From an uncultured Paracoccaceae bacterium (GTDB lineage Bacteria; Pseudomonadota; Alphaproteobacteria; Rhodobacterales; Rhodobacteraceae), in NCBI GenBank assembly GCA_905182355.1, contig CAJJBH010000070.1, positions 1-36,950 of the forward strand: a DNA stretch of 36,950 nucleotides. The letters run 5' to 3'. Each line of letters opens with the position of its first letter. Position 1 is the first letter of the stretch. The position numbers and the translations under genes were made by a program. The notes beneath the pieces were generated by a model. It was not told the DNA's origin, did no database searches, and saw only the letters and a program-made list of their open reading frames with translations. Shown here in pieces: positions 24,099 to 32,342 of the stretch.

Positions 24099-24201
24099 TT
24101 GTACATTTTAACACTTAATCTGTACAAACCCACTATGCTAGACGCGTCGATATTTATCGACCAATCGCATTTTTGTACAAAACGGGTATAAGATACGTAC
24201 A
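24099..24201 (-). promoter_or_regulatory. Cluster of TGTACA-type sites upstream of the KAS III gene
   Basis: TTGTACA (24099-24105), TGTACAA (24121-24127), the perfect 12-base palindrome TTTTGTACAAAA (24171-24182) and CGTACA (24196-24201) lie in the 286-base gap between carB and the KAS III start. Core-to-core distances are 21, 53 and 22 bases, close to whole helical turns, as expected for a regulator binding one face of the DNA. No known regulator is claimed. Confidence 0.5.
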
Positions 24202-24213
24202 TTTTTTGGACTG

Positions 24214-24250
24214 CGCAGCGCAAACCCCGTCTTATTGGTTAAGCGCTGCG
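24214..24250 (-). terminator. Hairpin after carB, without a clear U-run
   Basis: CGCAGCGC (24214-24221) pairs fully with GCGCTGCG (24243-24250), with a few extra inner pairs (AACC/GGTT). It starts about 20 bases after the carB stop on the minus strand. The bases that follow on that strand are not U-rich, so it may stop transcription weakly or protect the mRNA end. Confidence 0.4.
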
Positions 24251-24270
24251 GATTCATTGTGCGGACCGCG

Positions 24271-27200
24271 TTACCCCTGAAGTGATTTCACCACCAAATC
24301 ACCCTCGGCTTGCGCCTTGATCGCCAATGCTGCAGCGTGGCTGCCTGCGGCCGTCGTATAGTAGGGGATCTTGTCATACAGCGCGATGGAGCGGATCGAT
24401 TTTGAATCCTCAACAGCTTGTGCGCCTTCCGTTGTGTTCATCACCAGATGGATTTTCTCGTCTTTCATCATGTCGGTGATATCGGGGCGCCCCTCGTAAA
24501 CCTTGTTGACGGTGCCGCAGGGGATATCGTTTTCGACCAACCAAACGGCAGTGCCTTGGGTGCCAACGAAGGTGAAACCAAGGGTGGTTAGGACCTGTGC
24601 GGCCTCCAGCATGTTGGCAGTTTTGTCTGCATCTTTGATTGAAATAAACACGCAGCCTTCTGACGGTAGAATGACGCCAGCACCCATTTGTGCCTTCAGG
24701 AAGGCGCGGGGGAAGTCGCGATCCCAGCCCATAACTTCACCTGTTGAGCGCATTTCTGGCCCAAGAATTGTGTCGACACCGGGGAAACGGGCGAAGGGCA
24801 ATACGGCCTCTTTCACCGAGAACCAAGGCATGTCTGGGTTGGCGAGTGTCATTGGATCACCAAGTGGCAGTACGTCGTCGTAGTCCGCATTCGTGTCGTA
24901 GGGTGCGCGCAATGGGAAGTTTGACAATGGCTCGCCCGCCATGACCCGTGCGGCGATGGAGGCGATTGCGCTGTCGGTTGCTTTGGCAACAAACGGCACC
25001 GTGCGTGAAGCACGTGGATTGACCTCGATCAAATAGATTTCTTCGACGCCTTGATCGTTAGGTTTGATCGCGAACTGGATGTTCATCAGGCCGACAACTT
25101 TTAGACCGTGCGCGAGGGCTTTGGTCTGGACCTTGATTTCTTCGATAATTTCTTTGGAAAGCGAGTAGGGCGGTAGGGAACATGCGCTGTCACCGGAGTG
25201 AACACCCGCTTCTTCAATGTGCTGCATGATGCCTGCAACGTGTACGTCGGTGCCATCACAAATCGCGTCGACGTCCAGTTCAACGGCGCCAGACAAATAG
25301 TGGTCTAGCAGAACGGGGCTGTCGCCTGAAACCACGACGGCCTCAGAGATATAGCGTTCAAGCTGTGCCTGATCGCGCACGATTTCCATAGCCCGTCCAC
25401 CAAGGACATAAGAGGGTCGGATGACCAGCGGGAAGCCGATGTCGCCAGCGATTGCGAGGGCTTCTTCGTCAGAATGTGCAAGCCCGTTATGGGGCTGTTT
25501 CAGGCCAAGATCTTGGACCAATGCTTGGAACCGTTCGCGGTCTTCGGCCAGATCAATTGCGTCTGGTGTGGTACCAAGGATCGGGATGCCTTCATCCTCA
25601 AGCGCTTGCGCGATTTTGAGGGGGGTTTGACCGCCAAACTGGACGATAACGCCGTGCAGCGTCCCATTTTCTTGTTCCTTGGTCAGAATTTCCATGACGT
25701 GTTCAAACGTTACAGGTTCAAAATACAGACGGTCCGATGTGTCGTAATCCGTTGAAACTGTTTCGGGATTACAGTTGATCATGATCGTTTCATACCCCGC
25801 GTCCGTCAGCGCAAAGCAGGCGTGGCAGCAGCAGTAATCAAATTCGATACCTTGGCCGATGCGGTTTGGACCACCACCCAAGATAACGACTTTTTTGCGA
25901 TCCGAGGGGCGCGCCTCACATTCTACTTCGCCCATCATTGGGGCCTCGTAGGTGGAATACATATAGGGTGTTTGTGCCTCAAATTCGGCGGCGCAGGTGT
26001 CGATCCGTTTGAAGCAGGCGACAACGCCGACAGCGCGGCGGGCTTTGCGTACGGCGGCTTCTTTTTGGCCCGATAGGTTGCCAAGACGAGCGTCGGTAAA
26101 GCCCATCATTTTGAGGGCGCGTAGCCCATGTTCTGTTGTAGGCAGGCCGTCTGCGCGCACTTCATCTTCGGCTTCGACGATCTCGCGGATACGTGCAAGG
26201 AACCAAGGGTCAAACATGGTGACGTTATAGATTTCGTCGTCTGTCAGGCCGTGACGCATGGCTTGGGCTATGGTGCGCATGCGGTCTGGAGTGGTCTTGG
26301 AAATTGCTTTGATCACGGCGGCTTTGTCTGGTGCGCCTGGAATGTCGACTTCGTCGAAACCGGTCAGGCCGGATTCCATGCTTGCCAGCGCTTTTTGCAG
26401 GCTTTCGTGGATGGTACGGCCGATGGCCATCGTTTCGCCGACCGACTTCATGGCCGTGGTCAGGTAGGGTTCTGAGCCCGGGAATTTCTCAAACGCGAAT
26501 TTTGGAATTTTGGTGACGACATAGTCGATTGTTGGCTCGAACGACGCTGGCGTCACTTTGGTGATGTCGTTGTCCAACTCGTCCAACGTGTAGCCCACAG
26601 CCAGTTTCGCGGCGATCTTGGCAATCGGGAAACCAGTGGCTTTGGACGCTAGGGCAGAGGACCGTGACACGCGTGGGTTCATTTCGATCACAACCATTCG
26701 GCCATCCGCTGGGTTGATCGCCCATTGTACGTTTGACCCGCCAGTTTCGACGCCGATTTCGCGCAGCACGGCAATCGATTGATTGCGCATGATTTGGTAT
26801 TCTTTGTCGGTCAGTGTGAGCGCTGGGGCCACAGTGATGGAATCACCAGTGTGCACGCCCATCGGGTCAATATTTTCGATCGCACAGACAATGATGGCGT
26901 TGTCAGCGGAGTCGCGCACCACTTCCATTTCGAATTCTTTCCAGCCGATCAGGGACTCGTCCACAAGGATTTGGCCCACAGGGGAAGCGTCCATGCCAGT
27001 GCGGCAGAAATGTTCGTAATCGTCGCGGTTATAAGCGATGCCACCGCCTGTGCCACCCATGGTAAATGCGGGGCGGATGATCGCGGGCAAGCCGACGTAA
27101 TCAAGGGATTCAATTGCCAAGGCAACACCTGCTGAAAGGTCTTTTTTGCCGTCAGCGCCTTTGGGTGCTGTGACGATTGTGGCTTTTGGGTTTTCGATAC

Positions 27201-27618
27201 CAAGGCGGTCCATTGCTTCGCGAAACAGCTGACGATCTTCTGCCATTTCAATGGCTTCGCGTTTGGCACCAATCATTTCGACGTTGTATTTGGCAAGTAC
27301 ACCCATTTCCTCAAGCGCAAGCGAGGTGTTCAAGCCTGTCTGTCCACCCATCGTTGGCAGCAACGCGTCGGGGCGTTCTTTTTCGATAATTTTGGCAACA
27401 ACTTCGGGGGTGATAGGTTCGATATATGTGGCGTCTGCCAACCCTGGGTCCGTCATGATTGTGGCGGGGTTGGAGTTGACAAGAATGATGCGATAGCCTT
27501 CTTCACGCAGGGCCTTACAAGCCTGTGCGCCAGAGTAGTCAAATTCGCAGGCCTGTCCGATGACAATAGGCCCTGCACCAATGATCATGATCGACTTGAT
27601 GTCGGTTCTCTTTGGCAT
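24271..27618 (-). CDS. carB: Carbamoyl-phosphate synthase, large subunit
   Basis: CarB makes carbamoyl phosphate from ammonia supplied by CarA, bicarbonate and two ATP, for arginine and pyrimidine synthesis. The 1115 residues show the expected internal duplication. The first ATP-grasp half begins [21 protein letters not shown] and contains [13 protein letters not shown]; the second begins [19 protein letters not shown] and contains [13 protein letters not shown]. The C-terminal MGS-like domain (from about residue 960) holds the allosteric site. Slightly longer than E. coli CarB (1073), as is usual in this group. carA lies 6.7 kb away on the same strand rather than adjacent. The ATG at 27618 has a ribosome-site-like GGGGCTGCC before it. 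Confidence 0.97.
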   Translation of the reverse strand: MPKRTDIKSIMIIGAGPIVIGQACEFDYSGAQACKALREEGYRIILVNSNPATIMTDPGLADATYIEPITPEVVAKIIEKERPDALLPTMGGQTGLNTSLALEEMGVLAKYNVEMIGAKREAIEMAEDRQLFREAMDRLGIENPKATIVTAPKGADGKKDLSAGVALAIESLDYVGLPAIIRPAFTMGGTGGGIAYNRDDYEHFCRTGMDASPVGQILVDESLIGWKEFEMEVVRDSADNAIIVCAIENIDPMGVHTGDSITVAPALTLTDKEYQIMRNQSIAVLREIGVETGGSNVQWAINPADGRMVVIEMNPRVSRSSALASKATGFPIAKIAAKLAVGYTLDELDNDITKVTPASFEPTIDYVVTKIPKFAFEKFPGSEPYLTTAMKSVGETMAIGRTIHESLQKALASMESGLTGFDEVDIPGAPDKAAVIKAISKTTPDRMRTIAQAMRHGLTDDEIYNVTMFDPWFLARIREIVEAEDEVRADGLPTTEHGLRALKMMGFTDARLGNLSGQKEAAVRKARRAVGVVACFKRIDTCAAEFEAQTPYMYSTYEAPMMGEVECEARPSDRKKVVILGGGPNRIGQGIEFDYCCCHACFALTDAGYETIMINCNPETVSTDYDTSDRLYFEPVTFEHVMEILTKEQENGTLHGVIVQFGGQTPLKIAQALEDEGIPILGTTPDAIDLAEDRERFQALVQDLGLKQPHNGLAHSDEEALAIAGDIGFPLVIRPSYVLGGRAMEIVRDQAQLERYISEAVVVSGDSPVLLDHYLSGAVELDVDAICDGTDVHVAGIMQHIEEAGVHSGDSACSLPPYSLSKEIIEEIKVQTKALAHGLKVVGLMNIQFAIKPNDQGVEEIYLIEVNPRASRTVPFVAKATDSAIASIAARVMAGEPLSNFPLRAPYDTNADYDDVLPLGDPMTLANPDMPWFSVKEAVLPFARFPGVDTILGPEMRSTGEVMGWDRDFPRAFLKAQMGAGVILPSEGCVFISIKDADKTANMLEAAQVLTTLGFTFVGTQGTAVWLVENDIPCGTVNKVYEGRPDITDMMKDEKIHLVMNTTEGAQAVEDSKSIRSIALYDKIPYYTTAAGSHAAALAIKAQAEGDLVVKSLQG

Positions 27619-27765
27619 GGCGGCAGCCCCTTATGTGTACGGTTCATTACGGCTTATCCTAGTGGCCGCAAATTGTCGTGGGTTATAGGCATGGGGGCCA
27701 CAGGTGCAAGGGTTGATGCGTAATATTGGCGTAAATTTTGGTGTTTTTGGCTGGGGTGCAGTGCT

Positions 27766-27828
27766 GGGGCGCGGCCCCCGCTCAAGAGCGCTCCCCCGGG
27801 ATATTTATTGACCAAAAGAAAATGGGGG
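27766..27828. repeat. Rhodobacteraceae-type intergenic GC-rich element
   Basis: A GC-rich arm (ggggcgcggccccc, then a CGCTCAAGAGCG mini-hairpin and ctccccc) leads into gggatatttattgaccaaaagaaaa. This 'GGGATATTT...(A)CCAAAAGAAAA' arrangement is, from memory, a frequent intergenic element in Rhodobacteraceae genomes, often near gene 3' ends. Only one copy is in this window, so repetition cannot be shown here. It lies just beyond the 3' end of the leftward hydrolase gene, in the gap before carB. Confidence 0.45.
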
Positions 27829-27855
27829 ACATTGATGTTTGTGTTGGCTGTGGAT

Positions 27856-28611
27856 TTAAGAAACCGCGTCTAGATATGTGCGCACTGCGGCCTCAAATGC
27901 GCGGGGGCGTTCGGCGTGTAGCCAATGCCCCGCTTCGGGAATTTTAGCGAAACGTGCGTTCGGGAACAAAGGTTTGATTGTGAGGCGATGTGCGCGGGTG
28001 ACGTAATCGGAATTGCCCCCCGATAAGAACAGGTTTGGGCCTTCATAGATGCCCGATGACGTCGGAAAGGACAGGGTTTTGTCCATATCTGCGGCAAGCG
28101 CGTCAAAGTTCAGTTTCCAGCGTTTGTTTGTCACATCAAGCGATTGGGTGAAAAAGGATTGCAATGCGCTGTCCACGCCAAGATCGGCAAGTTGTACGCT
28201 GGCTTCGGAACGTCTGGTCACCACGCTTAAATCAACGGCTTTCATCGCGTCGATAAAATGGATTTGCGTGTGGCTATAAGGAACGGGTGCGATGTCCCCA
28301 ACAATCAAACTGCGCACCAAGGTGGGCTTTTGAAGCGCTAATACCATTGCAGCTTTGCCACCCATCGAGTGTCCAAGCACGTCTACAGGGCCGCCTATGT
28401 GGTCGATCACTTCTGCCAGATCATCCGCCATTTCGGGGTAACTGTTGGTGTCAAAGCGTGGGCTGTCGCCGTGATTGCGCATATCAACGGCAACCACACG
28501 CCGCGTGTCACTAAGCCGTTTTGCGATGACACCCCAATTTTTGGCAGAGCCATACAGCCCATGGGCAATCAGAAGGGGGGGGCCTTCACCGAATTCATTG
28601 TAATTTAACAT
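27856..28611 (-). CDS. Alpha/beta-fold hydrolase (YbfF-like esterase)
   Basis: This is a 251-residue cytoplasmic hydrolase. The oxyanion HGLYGSAKNWG is at about residues 18-28. The nucleophile elbow GHSMGGKAAMVLA puts the catalytic Ser near residue 101. The acid is probably an Asp in the SGGNSDYV region, and the His is in EAGHWLHAERP close to the C-terminus. This layout matches the YbfF esterase group (ABHD11-like), which hydrolyses acyl-CoA or short esters in vitro; the natural substrate is unknown. It stands alone, divergent from the small membrane protein gene. Confidence 0.9.
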   Translation of the reverse strand: MLNYNEFGEGPPLLIAHGLYGSAKNWGVIAKRLSDTRRVVAVDMRNHGDSPRFDTNSYPEMADDLAEVIDHIGGPVDVLGHSMGGKAAMVLALQKPTLVRSLIVGDIAPVPYSHTQIHFIDAMKAVDLSVVTRRSEASVQLADLGVDSALQSFFTQSLDVTNKRWKLNFDALAADMDKTLSFPTSSGIYEGPNLFLSGGNSDYVTRAHRLTIKPLFPNARFAKIPEAGHWLHAERPRAFEAAVRTYLDAVS

Positions 28612-28719
28612 GGCTTTGATTTAACGGCTTTGGGCTTGGTGTGCCAGTTTCAATTGGGCCGGTGTTTTACGGACATGCGCCCATTGCTGCTGCTGTGTCC
28701 GCGTTCTAGTGTGGTCGTC

Positions 28720-29094
28720 ATGGATATTCACACTGACATCACCGCAAAAGCTGAACAGCTTCGCCTTGCGTTACGGGCTAAGCTGGGGGTGCATGGACGT
28801 GATTTTGAGGTGGCGGTGAAACGTACTGGTCGCTTGTTGCCTGCACGATTGCGTAAGCAGGCGGCTATTATTGTTAAGGCGCAGGGTTTGGGTGGTCATC
28901 CAAAGTTGATGCGTCAGATCGATATGGCCGCGATCAACAAAGCGCACTTTGAGATTTCTGCGTTCCTGGACACGATTGACCCCAACGACCGCCGCCGTAC
29001 CCGTATATTGCGGATGGTTGGGGGAATCGTGTTCAATATGATCCTAGTTGTGGTGTTTTTTGTTATCTGGCTGGCATGGTCTGGCACCCTTTAG
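28720..29094 (+). CDS. Small C-terminally anchored membrane protein, unknown function
   Basis: The 124-residue reading starts MDIHTDITAKAEQLRLAL. The body is basic and helical (RTGRLLPARLRKQAAIIVKAQGLG, PKLMRQIDMAA), and one strong membrane helix closes the protein (about residues 100-119, GGIVFNMILVVVFFVIWLAW). No signal peptide is present, so it is probably a tail-anchored protein with its basic domain in the cytoplasm. I recognise it as a conserved hypothetical of Rhodobacteraceae but know no function. I choose the ATG at 28720; a GTG at 28711 is possible, and upstream in-frame sequence looks non-coding. Its end overlaps the convergent hydroxylase gene by 4 bases. Confidence 0.75.
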   Translation: MDIHTDITAKAEQLRLALRAKLGVHGRDFEVAVKRTGRLLPARLRKQAAIIVKAQGLGGHPKLMRQIDMAAINKAHFEISAFLDTIDPNDRRRTRILRMVGGIVFNMILVVVFFVIWLAWSGTL

Positions 29095-30302
29095 GTTTGT
29101 TTGTCGGCCACGCCCAATCCCATTTGCATCAGTGTTTTGCGCACGGGACCCATACTGTACAGCGCGTTCAGACCCATTGCCCGCATGTCGCGCATTGCGG
29201 GGCTAGAGGCTTGACTGGCGCGGTTCAACAGGTCGATACCGCGCACCCTAAGTTTGATGTCACTCATCCGAGCCTTGTCATAAGCCATCAGCATTTCAGC
29301 GTCCCCTAAACCTTCGGGGCGTGCCACTGCTAATTCCAAAAGAGCGGCCATGTCGCGCAGGCTCATGTTCAGCCCCTGTGCCCCGATTGGCGGCACGACA
29401 TGGGCGGCTTCGGCAATGAGGGCGACGCGCTGCGCACTTAAGGCGGATGCGGTTTGGCTGATGATTGGCCAGATGCTGCGTTTAGAGGCAAGTGTCAGCG
29501 GGCCAAAGTGGTGGCAGGACCGGACAGACATTTCATCGTTAAACGCGTTGATATCCATATCAAGCCGCGCTTTGGATTTTGGCCCTTCGTCCATCCACAC
29601 CACAGCAGAACACGGCATCCCATCAAAATCGGGCAAAGGTACCAGTGTGAATGGCCCGCCAGTGCGATGAATTTCAGTTGAAACATTGTTGTGTCGGATC
29701 GGGTGGGTCACGGCAAAGGCCAGCGCTTTTTGTCCGTAGCGTTTGGTGGTGACGGTGATCCCTGCGGCGCGGCGCATTGGGGAATTGCGCCCATCGGCGG
29801 CGATGACCAGTTTGGTTTGGATTTTGCTGCCATCGCTTAAGGTCACTTTGGCCATTTTGCTGCGGGTGAACAAGGCCGTGGTGCCAATGCCGGCGCGAAA
29901 GTCTACGTTTGGAAGCGCCTCTAACCGCGCCAGCATTTCGCGGCGCAGAACGTAGTTGGGGAAGTTCCACCCAAAAGGCAGATCGGAAATGTCAGAAGCG
30001 TCGAAATCTTTGACAATGCGGGCTTCGGGTTCAGTTCCACCGGCGTCCACAATCCGCATCACTTGCAAAGGGGCGGCGTGGGGCGCGAGGTGGTTCCAGA
30101 TGCCTGCTGCCTTAAGCATAGCGCGGGCAGGCTGCAACATTGCGGTTGATCGCATATCTGCGCCATCCGCCTCGCGGCTTGTCACAGGAGGTGTGGGATC
30201 AACGCAGATCACGTCAAAGCCCGCCGTGCCAAAGGCTGCAGCTGCGGACAAGCCAGCGATCCCGCCGCCGGAAATTAGAATATCACAGGTCTGGATAGTC
30301 AT
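29091..30302 (-). CDS. UbiH/UbiF/Coq6 family FAD-dependent hydroxylase
   Basis: This 403-residue aromatic-ring hydroxylase of the ubiquinone pathway type has ILISGGGIAGLSAAAAFG as the N-terminal FAD-binding fold, AADGRNSPMRRAAGI as the DG motif, and VALIAEAAHVVPPIGAQGLNMS as the second FAD motif. The last usually begins with Gly-Asp/Glu; here it is Ala-Glu, a small deviation. Which ring position it hydroxylates cannot be read from sequence, because alphaproteobacterial enzymes of this family differ in regioselectivity. The ubiK gene in the same window is 11 kb away. Confidence 0.9.
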   Translation of the reverse strand: MTIQTCDILISGGGIAGLSAAAAFGTAGFDVICVDPTPPVTSREADGADMRSTAMLQPARAMLKAAGIWNHLAPHAAPLQVMRIVDAGGTEPEARIVKDFDASDISDLPFGWNFPNYVLRREMLARLEALPNVDFRAGIGTTALFTRSKMAKVTLSDGSKIQTKLVIAADGRNSPMRRAAGITVTTKRYGQKALAFAVTHPIRHNNVSTEIHRTGGPFTLVPLPDFDGMPCSAVVWMDEGPKSKARLDMDINAFNDEMSVRSCHHFGPLTLASKRSIWPIISQTASALSAQRVALIAEAAHVVPPIGAQGLNMSLRDMAALLELAVARPEGLGDAEMLMAYDKARMSDIKLRVRGIDLLNRASQASSPAMRDMRAMGLNALYSMGPVRKTLMQMGLGVADKQT

Positions 30303-30365
30303 GTTTGCGCCTCCGTTACCTAATATCTAGGGCGCTGTAAGTAATTTGACCAAGCGGCATCTTGT

Positions 30366-31013
30366 CTAAGTGCTGATTTGGTGCAGAAAAGCCGTCAGGT
30401 CATAGGTGTGAAAATGCACGTAATCGTGGCCGATAGGTTCGGGGGCGACATGCACAGTGCGCAGACCCATCGCGTGAGGCACTTCAAGATTGCGCACTTC
30501 ATCCTCAAACATGGCTGCGTTTTTGTGGGTTAGCCCGTCTTGGCCAAACACACGATCAAAGGCACCACGTTCAGGTTTGGGCAGGTAATCGGCATGTTCG
30601 ATCCCGTAGATCGCATCGAACAACCCATCAAGTCCGCGTGCCGCTAGCACCTGTTCAGCGTAGGGTTTGGTGCCGTTGGTGTAGACGATGCTGCGGCCGG
30701 GTAGGTTTTTGATTAAGCTGGCCAAATCAGGGTCAGGTTGCAGCGCCTCAAACGAAATATCGTGCACTGCGGTCAAAAATGGATCGGGTTCAATGCCATG
30801 TTCCCGCATCAGGCCTGCAAGCGTTGTGCCGTGGACTTCCCAGTAATGTTTGCGCAAATGATTTGCTTCGGTGTCATCAATACCAAGGGTATCCACCATA
30901 TAGCTGCGCATCTTCATCTCAATCTGATCGAAAAGTCGCATTTCGGGCGGGTACAATGTGTTGTCGAGGTCAAAGACCCATTCGTTAACATGTGAAAAAG
31001 CGTTTTGAGGCAT
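30366..31013 (-). CDS. HAD-family pyrimidine 5'-nucleotidase-type phosphatase
   Basis: This 215-residue HAD protein has motif I WVFDLDNTLYPP (nucleophile Asp) at about residues 13-24, a helical cap domain, motif II around IVYTNGTKPYA, and motif III/IV in LPKPERGAFDRV and AAMFEDEVRNLEV. The DNTLYP opening and TNGT are typical of the SDT1/PynA group that dephosphorylates UMP/CMP or related pyrimidine nucleotides. Substrate is by family only. It is divergent from the GntR gene, with just under 100 bases between starts. Confidence 0.88.
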   Translation of the reverse strand: MPQNAFSHVNEWVFDLDNTLYPPEMRLFDQIEMKMRSYMVDTLGIDDTEANHLRKHYWEVHGTTLAGLMREHGIEPDPFLTAVHDISFEALQPDPDLASLIKNLPGRSIVYTNGTKPYAEQVLAARGLDGLFDAIYGIEHADYLPKPERGAFDRVFGQDGLTHKNAAMFEDEVRNLEVPHAMGLRTVHVAPEPIGHDYVHFHTYDLTAFLHQIST

Positions 31014-31109
31014 AGCCCAGCAGTAACAGGCATTTGGCAGGGTGCAAGGCTTGCGTAGGGCGTGTTGATCGCTAAGCTATGTCAACTTTATGTTATTGGA
31101 AGTTTCACA

Positions 31110-31754
31110 ATGAGATCACCCAACACGGACGCCTATTCAATGATCCTTGAGGCCATTGATGTAGGTACATTTCGCCCAGGAGACCGCTTGGTCGAAAGCG
31201 ATTTGGCGGAACGGTTTGGTGTGTCACGCACCCCAATTCGCGAGGCATTACAACGGCTTGAAACGCAGTCCTTGTTGGCCCGTGATGGACGCAGTTTAAT
31301 TGTGGCCTCGCTGGATCACAACCAGATGTCGGAATTATATATTGTGCGCAGTGAGTTAGAGGGTTTGGCCGCGTCCCAAGCTGCGCGTCATGCCACGGAT
31401 GAAGAGGTGCGTATCCTGCGGGAGATGGTGGAAAACGACAACGCCTTGATGAACGATCCAACGGCATTGGTCCGCGCAAACCGCCGGTTTCACATGCAAA
31501 TCCATCTTGCCTCGCACAATCGCTATCTGGTTCAACAATTGGATTTGGTCCACCGCACGATGGCCTTGATGGCAGATACGTCACTGTCGGCAGAGGGGCG
31601 TGGTGAAATTGCACAGGCAGAACATGATGCGATTGTCACCGCGATTGAAAACAATGATGGTGCGGCAGCAGGCAAAGCACTGCGGGATCATATTTCAGTG
31701 GCGTTTATGACGCGCCTAAAGCAAGACGCTGCGCGGCGGCAGGACGACAGTTAA
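31110..31754 (+). CDS. GntR family regulator, FadR/FCD subfamily
   Basis: This is a 214-residue repressor-like protein. The winged helix is at the N-terminus (FRPGDRLVESDLAERFGVSRTPIREALQRLETQSLL). The C-terminal all-helical FCD ligand domain includes LYIVRSELEGLAASQAA, FHMQIHLASHN and a metal-type HD/E-H pattern in AEHDAIVTAI and LRDHI. Such regulators sense small organic acids. Start at the ATG at 31110 with GGAAG before it; upstream codons to 31062 are not family-like. Neither neighbour is an obvious target, and no ligand is implied by context. Confidence 0.9.
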   Translation: MRSPNTDAYSMILEAIDVGTFRPGDRLVESDLAERFGVSRTPIREALQRLETQSLLARDGRSLIVASLDHNQMSELYIVRSELEGLAASQAARHATDEEVRILREMVENDNALMNDPTALVRANRRFHMQIHLASHNRYLVQQLDLVHRTMALMADTSLSAEGRGEIAQAEHDAIVTAIENNDGAAAGKALRDHISVAFMTRLKQDAARRQDDS

Positions 31755-31845
31755 CTTGATGGTGTCACGGCCCATCTCGTTGGGGTAACAGGACATCAAC
31801 AACGGGCTGATCCTGCGCCTGTGATTTAGAAAGCCCACACATCCT

Positions 31846-32319
31846 ATGTCTGATCCGCGCATGAAAATGGTTCTGGTGACACCTGAAATTCCATATAACA
31901 CCGGTGCAATTGGGCGCACGTGTGTGGCGCTGAATCTTGAGTTGATCCTTATTAAACCCTACGGATTCTCCCTTGACGAAAAATCTGTGCGCCGCGCGGG
32001 AACGGACTACTGGAAGCATGTCGATCTGTGTGAGTATGACGATTGGGAAGGGTTTTTGGCGGATCGAAAGCCATCACGCGAAAGCCTATGCTTTTTTGAA
32101 GAACATGGCGCGCAGACAATCTACGATCCTGAATACCAGCTTGATGGTTATTTGGTCTTTGGGTGTGAATCCAAAGGTTTGCCAAGAACGATATTAGACG
32201 GGATGGAAGACCGCACATTCAGCCTGCCGATGTTGGATACACGTGTGCGGTCCCTAAATTTGGCAAACGTGGCCACTGCTGTGATTTATCAAGCAATGCG
32301 TCCGCAACTGGGCGGTTAA
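31846..32319 (+). CDS. trmL: tRNA (cytidine/uridine(34)-2'-O)-methyltransferase
   Basis: TrmL methylates the ribose of the wobble base in two leucine tRNAs using SAM. The 157-residue knotted SPOUT protein shows VLVTPEIPYNTGAIGRTCVALN at the N-terminus, RAGTDYW in the middle, and the knot-forming LVFGCESKGLPRTIL and MLDTRVRSLNLANVATAVIYQ at the end. The arrangement and length are normal. It begins MSDPRMKMVLV; the internal ATG at codon 6 is possible. Convergent with the GT2 gene, with 23 bases between stops. Confidence 0.95.
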   Translation: MSDPRMKMVLVTPEIPYNTGAIGRTCVALNLELILIKPYGFSLDEKSVRRAGTDYWKHVDLCEYDDWEGFLADRKPSRESLCFFEEHGAQTIYDPEYQLDGYLVFGCESKGLPRTILDGMEDRTFSLPMLDTRVRSLNLANVATAVIYQAMRPQLGG

Positions 32320-32342
32320 GTGGCGCGATATAACGGAAGCTG

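Noticed and set aside
26128..26475. Open rightward frame of 115 codons opposite carB, with several others across 24503-27496
   Set aside because: carB on the other strand is complete and conserved; these antisense frames show no recognisable domain and follow from its codon bias.
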